Positions 10,350 to 18,595 of a stretch of DNA of 20,352 nucleotides are shown here, piece after piece. The translations under genes were made by a program, and so were the position numbers. Source of the stretch: a virus. The notes below the pieces were generated by a model. That model was not told the DNA's origin. It saw only the letters and a program-made list of their open reading frames with translations, and searched no databases. The stretch's first letter is position 1. Every line of letters begins with the position of its first letter. Location of the stretch: IMG/VR virus record IMGVR_UViG_3300006100_000106, positions 1 through 20,352 of that record; one strand, written 5' to 3'.

Positions 10350-11495
10350 TTATAAGACAGCCAGTTTTGTTTTGGCAATACGAACTGATAAGTTTGTAGC
10401 CCCGAAAGGAGTAAATTGTAACTGGACCCAATTTCCTCCCATTGTGTTTATTGTTGCGCCAAAGGTGCCCAATAAACCGTTATTGTAATTCATACCATAT
10501 TCTGTTTTGTAGACATTGGTGCCATCTTGAACCAAGCTAATTTCAGTGACTTGATAGCTGCCACTGTCCACTAGTTGTATAAAATATTTGGCACTGGTAT
10601 AGGCTGTGGCATCAAAGGTATCTAAGGTAAATGTGCCTGATCCATTAAGACCAGTTTGATAATAACTGCTGGATACCACACCATTATTGGCAAGATAATC
10701 ATAACTGGTATTGGCAGTATTACCACTGACCACCAAACTGGTTGATGTTATGGTATTGGTTGATAAAATTTGACCTGAAACATTAATAGTGGCTGTGCTA
10801 CTAAAATTTAAAGAATTGGTCAAGGTCACACCTGCGAATGTGACATTGTCTGTGGTATTCAAACTTTGATTATAGGTGCTACCAGCACTACCACTATATC
10901 CTCTTGGCCCTCTACTGCCAGTGTAACCAGTTATGGCAAAACCACTTAATACCAGACTCCATTCAGTAAATGATCCACTACCACCCACACTGTAAACACC
11001 AATATTAATAATCTGACCTGATACTGTAGTAATAAAACCTGAAATATAATTGGTAGGATCTGGATTACCATTAGGACTACTGATTAACAATACTGATTGG
11101 TTTGGCACATAACCAGTGCCACTAACTTGGATATTGATAGATGTTACATTAATAACCGTATTATATAAACTAGGATCAATGGTTATTGAATTACTGGATA
11201 CCAAGAAGGCAGGAAAACCCAAGGCGGCTGAACCAGTATAACCTTTTGATCCCATAAAACCTGCGGATCCAGTGTATCCTGTGCCTTGACTGCCAGTATA
11301 ACCAATAGCGCCTTGGCTACCAGTATAACCCATGGATCCCACATATCCTGAACCAGATCCCACAGCAATACCACCCTGGGTAACGCCATCACCCACATAT
11401 AGTTGTTTGTTGTCAGTGGTCCAAATAGGTTCACCACTCAATGGAGTGATTGTTTGTAGTTGTGTATAGGTTCCTTTTCTAAACTGTAATGCCAT
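10350..11495 (-). CDS. Collagen-like tail fibre with Mtd-type N-terminal domain
   Basis: A 381-aa fibre protein with AGGAGG seven bases before its ATG; only two bases separate it from the previous stop. It begins MALQFRKGTYTQLQTITPLS and continues GEPIWTTDNKQLYVGDGVT, the 'R.GT......P..GE..W.TD...LYVGDG' module known from the N-terminus of major tropism determinant-like fibres. It then has short Gly-Tyr-Thr-Gly-Ser repeats, an inserted beta module (about 96-187) closing with GSGSFTEWSLVLSG, NQSLNTTDNVTFAGVTLTN, and a C-terminal domain (about 270-381) with AKYFIQLVDSG and TEYGM. The insert and C-terminal domains are shared with the next gene. No variable-repeat/reverse-transcriptase system is visible in the window. 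Confidence 0.8.
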   Translation of the reverse strand: MALQFRKGTYTQLQTITPLSGEPIWTTDNKQLYVGDGVTQGGIAVGSGSGYVGSMGYTGSQGAIGYTGSQGTGYTGSAGFMGSKGYTGSAALGFPAFLVSSNSITIDPSLYNTVINVTSINIQVSGTGYVPNQSVLLISSPNGNPDPTNYISGFITTVSGQIINIGVYSVGGSGSFTEWSLVLSGFAITGYTGSRGPRGYSGSAGSTYNQSLNTTDNVTFAGVTLTNSLNFSSTATINVSGQILSTNTITSTSLVVSGNTANTSYDYLANNGVVSSSYYQTGLNGSGTFTLDTFDATAYTSAKYFIQLVDSGSYQVTEISLVQDGTNVYKTEYGMNYNNGLLGTFGATINTMGGNWVQLQFTPFGATNLSVRIAKTKLAVL

Positions 11496-11497
11496 TT

Positions 11498-13795
11498 TTA
11501 TCCTCCTATAATGGATCCAAAGTCAAACGCAGTCTGTGGTAGGGTTGAAGTATTAAATGCTTGAACCTGATAACTGCCATCACCAAATTGTATACCATAG
11601 GGAAATACTGGACCAAAAGTAGCATTACGATTAACAATTCTTTCAACATTTAAGGTGCTATGATAGGTATCATTACCCACTACCAAGGTTGTTTGTGTGC
11701 TTTGACTACCCACTAGCACGTGATCCGAGGCCTGTATACTGACATTGGTGCCAGTTAATAAAATATTAGTGGTGCTGACCGTTAGATCTGTGTTAAATGT
11801 TGCTGTGCTGTTGAATATGACCGGATTGGTAAAATTGGTCAATGTGGCCAAAACAGTCAATGTGTTGGCTGCGATTACAACACTGTTGGCAGTCAAACCA
11901 ATGGTATTGGTTGACACTGTCAATACTGTGGCTGTGCTGGTAAATGTTCCACCAGCACCATGACTGTAATAATAGGCCTGTGCTGTGATACCATTAATAT
12001 CTGTTGTTATAGAACTATTGGTATTGTTGATTTGGATATCACTGCCATAAGGATACCAATAGCCAATATTGGCATATTGTTGACTGCCAGTATTAGCTAC
12101 ACCAAATCCCAATGTGTTATGATAAGAACTTACTCCATCAGGATTGGTAAAGACATAGTTAACAACTTCGCTAATACCAGCATTGCTGATATTGAGATAT
12201 TGATTGGAATTGGTAGATGTGGTTTGAATGTTATACCCATTGGTATACATGGGACTGGTCAAATTCACGCTGCCACTAGAGCCACTGCTACCAGTATAAC
12301 CTGCTGGTCCTTGTGGACCCACTGATCCTGAATAACCTAGACCAGCTGAACCAGTATAACCTTGGCTACCTGTGTATCCACCAGGTGTGCCAGCTGAACC
12401 AGTGTAACCAGCACTACCAGTATAACCGCCTGCTGGACCCTGCGGACCACTAGGTCCTTGACTACCAGTATAACCTGCGGCTCCATCAGCGCCAGGACGT
12501 CCAGTAGCACCTTGCTGTCCTTGTGCGCCTTGACTACCAGTATATCCTCTGAAATCACCCACACTGTGTAATGCGCTGCCATCACTGAATCTTACATAGC
12601 CAGGCACATAAAGACTTTGTGAAACACTCACAGTGTCTGTGCCAGTGTTAAAGGTCATGTAATTGCCTGACATGCCAGCATTGTATTGACCTTGACCTAT
12701 GCTTAATGATGTAGCAGTATTGCCACTAACAATATTATAACCATTGGTTGCTAGATCACTGCTAAGACTCCAATATACTAGATTACCTAGATAGGTCCAA
12801 TTGGCTTGATCATTACCGTTGGTAAACAAGACTTGGCCATACTGTCCCGCAGTAGTGGCAAAGTTTAGGCCATTAATGGCAAAATGGTTAGTTTGTAATC
12901 TATTGGTAACTGTTAGATTGCTGACAATTACATTGGCTTGATTTAGATTAACATCACCCTTAAATGTGGCAGTGCTGTTGAATGTGGTGCCACTATTAAA
13001 TGTGGCTGTGCTGTTGATGGTAAAACCATGACCACTTCCTCCCACATTCAAATCGCTTGAGAATGTGGCAGTGCCCACAAACGTGCTGGTGCCACCCACA
13101 TACAAAGGACCATTAAGACTAATACCACCATTGGCTGATCCAGAACCTATGACCAAAGAACCAGCTGTTAGGGTGTTGGTTATGGTCAGTGTGCTGATAG
13201 GTGTTTGAACACTTAGAGCATGTAGAGTGGCTGTGCCTGCGGTTTCAATGGTGTTGGCTTGAATGTCGCCAGCAAAGAAATTGGTCACTGTGAGATAGCC
13301 CACAGGATTATTGACCACTAGATTGTTTAGAGTGGCAATACCGCCAACATTGGCATTGCCTGTGACATTAAGATAGGCAAATGTGCTTTCTTTCCAAACC
13401 ACACGACGCCATCCACCACCAATACGATTGCCTTGACTGTCTGGTGTGCCAATTGTGCCCAAATCATTGGGTGGAATTATGGTAGATGTATAGTTGGTAA
13501 ATGTGGCCACATTGCTGACATATAAACTATTGGCATAGTTTACAATATCACCACGTGTATAAGTATTTCCACTGACCCAATCGCCTAGGAAATAGTTATC
13601 GAAATCATCAACCTTGAGTTCTACGCTGTTTTCATACAGGCTGACTGTGCTGGCATATTCAGTGACTTTGACACTTAATTGTGTAGTGGTAAATGCGAAT
13701 TGAGCCGCATCTTGCGTAGTGACCGTGACAGTTTGTGATACACTGGTTGCGGTAACCTGTGGTGTTATCTCGGTTATATTTACGGTATAGGCCAT
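11498..13795 (-). CDS. Large collagen-like tail fibre protein
   Basis: A 765-aa fibre protein, start fixed by AAGGAGGCAAC before the ATG. Residues about 1-70 are Thr/Val-rich strands. About 72-135 hold WVSGNTYTRGDIVNYANSLY, a carbohydrate-binding-like 'W..G..Y..GD.V.Y....Y' module. About 145-345 carry repeated Asn/Thr-rich strands (NSTATFNSGTTFNSTATF), probably a beta-helix shaft. About 416-505 are collagen-like Gly-X-Y repeats (GYTGSQGAQGQQGATGRPGA). The C-terminal 260 residues are again beta-rich and end with YGIQFGDGSYQVQAF. It is the first of four adjacent fibre genes. Trimeric host-recognition fibre is inferred from the collagen repeats. Confidence 0.8.
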   Translation of the reverse strand: MAYTVNITEITPQVTATSVSQTVTVTTQDAAQFAFTTTQLSVKVTEYASTVSLYENSVELKVDDFDNYFLGDWVSGNTYTRGDIVNYANSLYVSNVATFTNYTSTIIPPNDLGTIGTPDSQGNRIGGGWRRVVWKESTFAYLNVTGNANVGGIATLNNLVVNNPVGYLTVTNFFAGDIQANTIETAGTATLHALSVQTPISTLTITNTLTAGSLVIGSGSANGGISLNGPLYVGGTSTFVGTATFSSDLNVGGSGHGFTINSTATFNSGTTFNSTATFKGDVNLNQANVIVSNLTVTNRLQTNHFAINGLNFATTAGQYGQVLFTNGNDQANWTYLGNLVYWSLSSDLATNGYNIVSGNTATSLSIGQGQYNAGMSGNYMTFNTGTDTVSVSQSLYVPGYVRFSDGSALHSVGDFRGYTGSQGAQGQQGATGRPGADGAAGYTGSQGPSGPQGPAGGYTGSAGYTGSAGTPGGYTGSQGYTGSAGLGYSGSVGPQGPAGYTGSSGSSGSVNLTSPMYTNGYNIQTTSTNSNQYLNISNAGISEVVNYVFTNPDGVSSYHNTLGFGVANTGSQQYANIGYWYPYGSDIQINNTNSSITTDINGITAQAYYYSHGAGGTFTSTATVLTVSTNTIGLTANSVVIAANTLTVLATLTNFTNPVIFNSTATFNTDLTVSTTNILLTGTNVSIQASDHVLVGSQSTQTTLVVGNDTYHSTLNVERIVNRNATFGPVFPYGIQFGDGSYQVQAFNTSTLPQTAFDFGSIIGG

Positions 13796-13804
13796 GTTGC
13801 CTCC

Positions 13805-14308
13805 TTATACCAAGCTAATATAACCGGTGCCAGTTGTGGTTGCAGGGTTTGTGGGTGCTACTAATGGCTCCCAGGCCAAGAGTTTAGCAATACGGTGGCT
13901 GTTGATTTGAGGAGGTGAACTAGCATCTTTCCATGTCAATCCCATGACCAACAATGGAGTATTGGCACGAGCATCAGGAAGAATAGGACCAGTGTATAGG
14001 TTACCAGGATGCGTTACGTTTACAATGCCTGAAGTAGCATTGACCACACTGATATAAGAACTTGTGCTGACCACACCACTGGGGAAATAGCCAATCACTG
14101 TGCTGTTGCTGAAACTGGGTTCGTTGGTAATACGATCATAACTAATGGTATCTACTACCACTGTTTGATATTCTAGTTCAAATGTCCAACCTGTGACATT
14201 TGTTCCGAAATTATACATGTAGGTTTTACTACTTGACGGGAATGTAGATTCCACGATGACGTTGTCTGGGCCGCCAAGCCACTGTGCGATTGTTAATACA
14301 CCAGCCAT
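13805..14308 (-). CDS. Beta-rich tail/baseplate protein of unknown exact role
   Basis: A 167-aa protein. The ATG at 14308 is preferred over an upstream in-frame ATG at 14335 because CAGGAGACAATT lies directly before it. The sequence is beta-strand-rich: GWTFELEYQTVVVDTISYDR, then FSNSTVIGYFPSG, YISVVNATSGIVNVTHPGN and SHRIAKLLAWEP. The pattern 'T.....Y....V........F..S.V.G..P.G' with a final 'W.D...P.Q.NSHR' recalls the Ig-like N-terminal domains of baseplate upper proteins. No catalytic motif is seen. It lies between the J-like hub and the fibre genes, so an adaptor linking fibres to the tail tip is a reasonable inference, not a demonstrated role. Confidence 0.6.
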   Translation of the reverse strand: MAGVLTIAQWLGGPDNVIVESTFPSSSKTYMYNFGTNVTGWTFELEYQTVVVDTISYDRITNEPSFSNSTVIGYFPSGVVSTSSYISVVNATSGIVNVTHPGNLYTGPILPDARANTPLLVMGLTWKDASSPPQINSHRIAKLLAWEPLVAPTNPATTTGTGYISLV

Positions 14309-14378
14309 AATTGTCTCCTGAGGGAATAAATCCATGAGCTGAGGCCCATGAAAGTTTGCTGTTTGTTATATTTACCCA

Positions 14379-16736
14379 TTATCCAAGTTTTACCCACGAA
14401 GACCCGTTATAAACAGTCAAGTAGGCTGTGCCTGTATTGGTCTGTGGTGTGACAGGATGCCATAAAAGATTATCGGCCATGGCCATGGTGCCAGTAGTGT
14501 AACTGGCAGGTGGTGCTGTTAACACTGACAAATTGGCCACGCTGTTGATGTTCATCGTGGTCACTGTGCCAGTGGTGGCAGCAACCTTGGGGGTAGTTAG
14601 AGTTTGACTTGAACTGTTATATTTTAAGTTAGTATCAGCATATTGCGGAGCATTGCCTGAACTGGCTGAACTGTGTGTGATATAATAATCACCAACACCA
14701 TTGTTCATTAAAACATTGCTGGCATTGGTTGAATCCACACTGGTTTGAGCACTTACGTTAGGTGACCAAGTAAATGATGATGTAGAAATTGCGCTGAATT
14801 GACTGTAACCATTGATACCATAGGCTCTTGTGGCAAAATAATAAGTGCCTGATTGTAAACTGGTCACATCAAAATTAATATAATACTGTGTGCTGGTGGT
14901 GCTGTTGGTAAATGGTTGGCCATTGCCCTGTGTGGTTTCCAATAATAACCAAGTGCTGTCAAATGGTGTGGTATTGGTTAGTCCATACCATAACTCCATG
15001 GCATTGACAATACCACCAAATGGTATTTCACTGGTGACCACAAAGTTAGGCACAGTGGCTGTGGGATTATTGGCAGTGACTGATGGTTGGCCAGGAGCAC
15101 TGGTATAGGCCTGATCCACAGCAATACCAAATACATCTGGTGTGTAAAAGTGTGGGTTCATGGTATAATACAAACTGTCATTATAACTTTGTGCTGTAAT
15201 TTGAACACTTAATACACCTGAACCATCTTTGGCTTCTTTGACCTGTGTTAGTCTAAATGGTTTGCCAGGACAGTATAGGCCATTGTAATTGGCAGGAGCC
15301 CATCCATACCATTCATGATTGATAGCCACAATATCACCAGCATTGAGTCCAATGCCCGAATAGTCCATGCTGAATGTGATAACAATGTCTTCACGACTCA
15401 TCAACAATTTACGATAACCTAGATAAGTGGCCTGTATGCTGTCACTGACAAAGGGCATGTTGACATCAACATTGTTTAAGGGTTCATTAGGACTCTTAAA
15501 CTGATCTTCTAACCAATAGTATCTATAGTCTGTTTGATTGATAATTTCCGCATTGGGAAACTGTATGGTAATTTGATTAGCACTGGTCTGTAGGTCAGTG
15601 GGTGTTAGGTTAATACCACCAATAATGTTGTCACTGGTGATCACACGCATTGTGGCAGTGCTGCCACCACTTTGTGCCAAACTGATATTGGGTATAACTC
15701 CCCATTGTCCCAAACGTTCATCCCAATTAATCCAACTGTCGCAGGCATCACTCATATAATTCAATGTGGTCAAACAGTCCGCAGTAGTATCTACCACACC
15801 ATTAATTTGATAGGTAAATGTGTTGGTCACGGTATTACCATCTGTATCCACAATACTTAATGGTTGAGCACTGATTGTATTAATTTGTGCCAAGCTGGCT
15901 GTGTTGACATTGATTAAATCAACGCCACAACCATAATTGGTATTGGTAAAATAATCTAAGAATACATCACCTGGTGCTTGTAGAGTATTTTGGATCTTAA
16001 AATCCATACTGCCCAAACCATAGATACCTGCTGTTTGGTCATAGGTCAATTTAAGGACAGCAAACACGCTGTTGTTCATTTTTGTATAACTGGTCCACTG
16101 TGTGTTTGCGGGTATACTGCTGTCTTGTAATAATGATATGGCATCAATGGTTGTGGTGCCTGTGCTTAAATCACCAATATTATAACTGCCATCATCATTT
16201 TGAACCATGTAATAGCAATTATGTGTGGTGCCTGTAGTCAATGAACCATTACGATAGAAATACATTTCCAATTTGCCAGCAGGTTTGGTATTGTATTGTC
16301 CACCTACCTTGCTGTGCTTTTTGGGCTGTGTATACCAACCAGTGATTTCATTGGGATTGTCTGGATCAAATATCAATAAATGTCCATCATAATAAACATC
16401 ACCAAAACTTACACTACCACTGGTCACTTCACTCAATGCCAATACATACCACATGACCTTTTGGTCACTGCTTATAATAGCATCTGTGATAATGGGTTTG
16501 GCATAACGATTACCATAGACCACAGGAAGTTTATTATCTGTGGCGGGGCCTAACTGTATTTCTGTGCCACTTTGTGCTGTGCTTTGTTGTGGTTGTTTGA
16601 ATAGCAAACTACTAACAGCATAGGTCACAGCCAAGTCAATGGCAAAACTTGCGGCCGCATAACCAAAAGCACCTAAGGCAGCACCTGCCATCAATGTGTC
16701 GCCGAATACTGCGGCTAAGATCAAACTTGAGGGCAT
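14379..16736 (-). CDS. Tail-tip attachment protein, J-like central hub/fibre
   Basis: A 785-aa protein with a hydrophobic Ala-rich N-terminus (about 1-47), then IQLGPATDNKLPVVYGNRYA (about 60-79), the entry motif typical of phage J-like tail-tip proteins. The central part is a long hub-type beta domain. The C-terminal third is fibronectin-like, with SAPGQPSVTANNPTATVP and further strands with Y-Y-F-A-T-R-A-Y. The end (AMADNLLWHPVTPQ, then TAYLTVYNGSSWVKLG) resembles a short phage fibre tip. The start is set by an AGGAG seven bases before the ATG. It is smaller than lambda J (about 1130 aa). Role inferred: closes the tail tube and carries receptor-binding parts. Confidence 0.75.
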   Translation of the reverse strand: MPSSLILAAVFGDTLMAGAALGAFGYAAASFAIDLAVTYAVSSLLFKQPQQSTAQSGTEIQLGPATDNKLPVVYGNRYAKPIITDAIISSDQKVMWYVLALSEVTSGSVSFGDVYYDGHLLIFDPDNPNEITGWYTQPKKHSKVGGQYNTKPAGKLEMYFYRNGSLTTGTTHNCYYMVQNDDGSYNIGDLSTGTTTIDAISLLQDSSIPANTQWTSYTKMNNSVFAVLKLTYDQTAGIYGLGSMDFKIQNTLQAPGDVFLDYFTNTNYGCGVDLINVNTASLAQINTISAQPLSIVDTDGNTVTNTFTYQINGVVDTTADCLTTLNYMSDACDSWINWDERLGQWGVIPNISLAQSGGSTATMRVITSDNIIGGINLTPTDLQTSANQITIQFPNAEIINQTDYRYYWLEDQFKSPNEPLNNVDVNMPFVSDSIQATYLGYRKLLMSREDIVITFSMDYSGIGLNAGDIVAINHEWYGWAPANYNGLYCPGKPFRLTQVKEAKDGSGVLSVQITAQSYNDSLYYTMNPHFYTPDVFGIAVDQAYTSAPGQPSVTANNPTATVPNFVVTSEIPFGGIVNAMELWYGLTNTTPFDSTWLLLETTQGNGQPFTNSTTSTQYYINFDVTSLQSGTYYFATRAYGINGYSQFSAISTSSFTWSPNVSAQTSVDSTNASNVLMNNGVGDYYITHSSASSGNAPQYADTNLKYNSSSQTLTTPKVAATTGTVTTMNINSVANLSVLTAPPASYTTGTMAMADNLLWHPVTPQTNTGTAYLTVYNGSSWVKLG

Positions 16737-16767
16737 AATTTTCTCCTATCCCATATAATTTTACTAG

Positions 16768-17223
16768 TCAATTCTGACATACATGCGTCTCCTCAAGATA
16801 ATCAAATCCAAACTTTTTATAGTCTAGATCTGGACTGTTGACCATTTTGCTTATGGTGAAATATTCTATTTGATTTCTACGCATCAATTCATCACCATAT
16901 TCTCGATATTTTTTTAATAATCTATAACCTGCGGTGCTGCCACGATGTTCAGGCTTGACCCAATAGGCCAATTCATTCATAAACTTTATGGTTTGATCCC
17001 AAATGTTCAAACTGTATAAGGCCATGATCATGCCAGTGACACCCTCGTCATCTTCGCTTAATAATATTAAGCCATGATTCTTTTCAAGAATAAACTTGAC
17101 TGCGTGTTGAGCAGTTTCTTCATTCAAATATTGATGTGCCTTTAGGGGACTATTTTTTTTATACTCCCTTAACATACTATAAATTTCTTCGCAGTCTTCT
17201 ATCTGTGCTTGTCTAACTATCAT
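16768..17223 (-). CDS. GNAT-family N-acetyltransferase
   Basis: A 151-aa protein of typical GNAT length. It starts MIVRQAQIEDCEEIYSMLRE, the usual beta1-alpha1 opening of the fold. GVTGMIMALYS is strand beta2-3, and LAYWVKPEHRGSTAGYRLL (about 86-104) is beta4 plus the acetyl-CoA pyrophosphate-binding motif A (R-G-x-x-A/G pattern). KKFGFDYLEETH near the end is the conserved C-terminal motif. GNAT enzymes transfer an acyl group from acyl-CoA to an amine; the substrate here is unknown. The gene sits inside the tail-tip operon with an ATGA overlap, so co-expression with structural genes is likely. It might modify a tail protein or a host protein, but nothing in the sequence shows which. Confidence 0.82.
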   Translation of the reverse strand: MIVRQAQIEDCEEIYSMLREYKKNSPLKAHQYLNEETAQHAVKFILEKNHGLILLSEDDEGVTGMIMALYSLNIWDQTIKFMNELAYWVKPEHRGSTAGYRLLKKYREYGDELMRRNQIEYFTISKMVNSPDLDYKKFGFDYLEETHVCQN

Positions 17224-17915
17224 ACCGGTAAACCAAAGTTAAATGTTGTGTCATAAATGGCATTGACTCTATCCATGCCTGTGTCATACAGGGGATTAGT
17301 GGGTAATCCTGTGTCAGGATCATAATTGGGATTGACGTTCTTATTCCAACTGGCTCCATTAGTATGACGGCCTGCTGTTCTATTTTCTAAAATACTCTTA
17401 TAACTTGAACACTTCAACATCAAAATAAATGTGTCATCTTGATCCACGCGATTTTCACTGATGGTATAACTGGTAACAATGCCAGTATAGCGTAGTTGGG
17501 GTGTGTCAATTAGTTGGTAATTTTCATTGTAAAAACCACGCCAGATCTGAACTTTTGAGCCCTTAATACCCGCATGATATGTCATATTATCAGGATTTAG
17601 ACCCACTTCTAAGACCAGGCGTATCTTGTTGGGATCAATGCCCTGTAGAACAATCTGTGTGTCATAACTGGTTACACTCAAATCTCTTTGGTGACCACTG
17701 ATGCTGACCAAACCACCTAGGCCTGTGTATGTGCCCACAGCAATTGAACTTACACCATTTTGATCAGTGACTGTTTCATTTTGAAAACTGGTGGACACAC
17801 AATAGACTGTGCTGGTGGTGTTTAAGGGATCAGTGATGGTTAGTTTAACAAACTCCGCATCTCTGATTATGTTGCCAGCCAGTGCGGCATCAATGGCAGG
17901 AGTGAATATGGTCAT
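17220..17915 (-). CDS. Tail-tip/baseplate protein, gpL- or DUF2163-like
   Basis: A 231-aa protein whose ATG overlaps the preceding stop (TAATG) and whose own TGA overlaps the next ATG (ATGA), so translation is probably coupled across all three genes. Beta-rich segments (LRYTGIVTSYTISENRV) are followed by a C-terminal region with ENRTAGRHTNGASWNKN, then P-D-T-G-...-MDRVNAI and FNFG. This recalls lambda gpL/DUF2163-type hub proteins, which carry an 'R.....Q....P.D..F..V' tail after a beta domain. The Cys ligands expected of an iron-sulfur gpL protein are not obvious. Role inferred: hub component between tape measure and J-like protein. Confidence 0.6.
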   Translation of the reverse strand: MTIFTPAIDAALAGNIIRDAEFVKLTITDPLNTTSTVYCVSTSFQNETVTDQNGVSSIAVGTYTGLGGLVSISGHQRDLSVTSYDTQIVLQGIDPNKIRLVLEVGLNPDNMTYHAGIKGSKVQIWRGFYNENYQLIDTPQLRYTGIVTSYTISENRVDQDDTFILMLKCSSYKSILENRTAGRHTNGASWNKNVNPNYDPDTGLPTNPLYDTGMDRVNAIYDTTFNFGLPV

Positions 17916-18595
17916 TAAACATCTCCAGTGAATTCATATAGGGTAAATGGTCCACTCCAAGTGACCAAGGCTGTTGATCCACCAGGATTAAGTTTATACA
18001 CAGGTGTGTTATTACAAAACACATTGAACTCTACAGCATTGCCCACAACAATATGACCATTCGCAGTGGCTGTGGTCAATGAACCAAATGCTGGACGATG
18101 TGTGGTCACTGTGACTGTGCTGGTGGTGCCACGAGTGATATCATACTGTGAAGTCACAGGATAGGGATAGCCCACTACCTGTAGGAAATCACCCTTGCGG
18201 AACAAATAGGCACTGGAACTCATTGTGGGCAGGTTGGTTAGAGTCATTTGATTACCAGTCCAACTGCTGACAGTGATTGAACTAATTTGTGTTGCGTTCA
18301 TATCTCCCTGATAGGCAAAGATATAGCTCAATCCTGATGTGGCTCCAGTTGCGGTGCTAAAACTCACAACCTGTGGTGTGCTACGATCCAATCTATCAAT
18401 GTCTTCTATTAGACTACGCACAGTTTCATAGGGCAACATGGCAGGAATGGTCAAGGTCAACTTCCATGGATTGCGAGTCACTGTTTCATTGATCTTGGCT
18501 ACTTCACTACGAGTATATTGTATACCCATGACACGGCGACGATTAATGTCTAATGTTTCTGCTAGGTTAATTATTGATTGAAATCCTGTGCTCAT
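17915..18595 (-). CDS. Minor tail protein (tail tip, distal-tail-like position)
   Basis: A 226-aa beta-rich protein directly after the tape measure gene, its ATG overlapping that stop (TAATG). The N-terminal part (FQSIINLAETLDINRRR, IQYTRSEVAKINETVTR, NPWKLTLTIPAMLPY) resembles a widespread phage tail protein found between tape measure and tail-tip genes. The rest is Thr/Ser/Val-rich with few charges, as expected of a structural beta-sandwich. No enzyme motif is visible. The order tape measure, this gene, L-like protein, J-like protein matches siphovirus tail-tip modules, so a role at the distal tail or baseplate hub is inferred from position. The exact equivalence (Dit-like or other) is not resolved. 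Confidence 0.7.
   Translation of the reverse strand: MSTGFQSIINLAETLDINRRRVMGIQYTRSEVAKINETVTRNPWKLTLTIPAMLPYETVRSLIEDIDRLDRSTPQVVSFSTATGATSGLSYIFAYQGDMNATQISSITVSSWTGNQMTLTNLPTMSSSAYLFRKGDFLQVVGYPYPVTSQYDITRGTTSTVTVTTHRPAFGSLTTATANGHIVVGNAVEFNVFCNNTPVYKLNPGGSTALVTWSGPFTLYEFTGDV

Noticed and set aside
10350-11495. Mtd-like fibre suggesting a diversity-generating retroelement
   Set aside because: No reverse transcriptase, template repeat or adenine-rich variable repeat is visible, and the C-terminus is not a C-type-lectin domain.
14309-14378. TATAAC and an ATGAGC/GCCCAT near-palindrome upstream of the beta-rich tail gene
   Set aside because: No usable -35 at normal spacing, and the palindrome has a mismatch and short arms.
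16737-16770. TTGACT at the end of the acetyltransferase gene as a -35 box
   Set aside because: No acceptable -10 lies 16-18 bases downstream; the gap is only a leader with an RBS.
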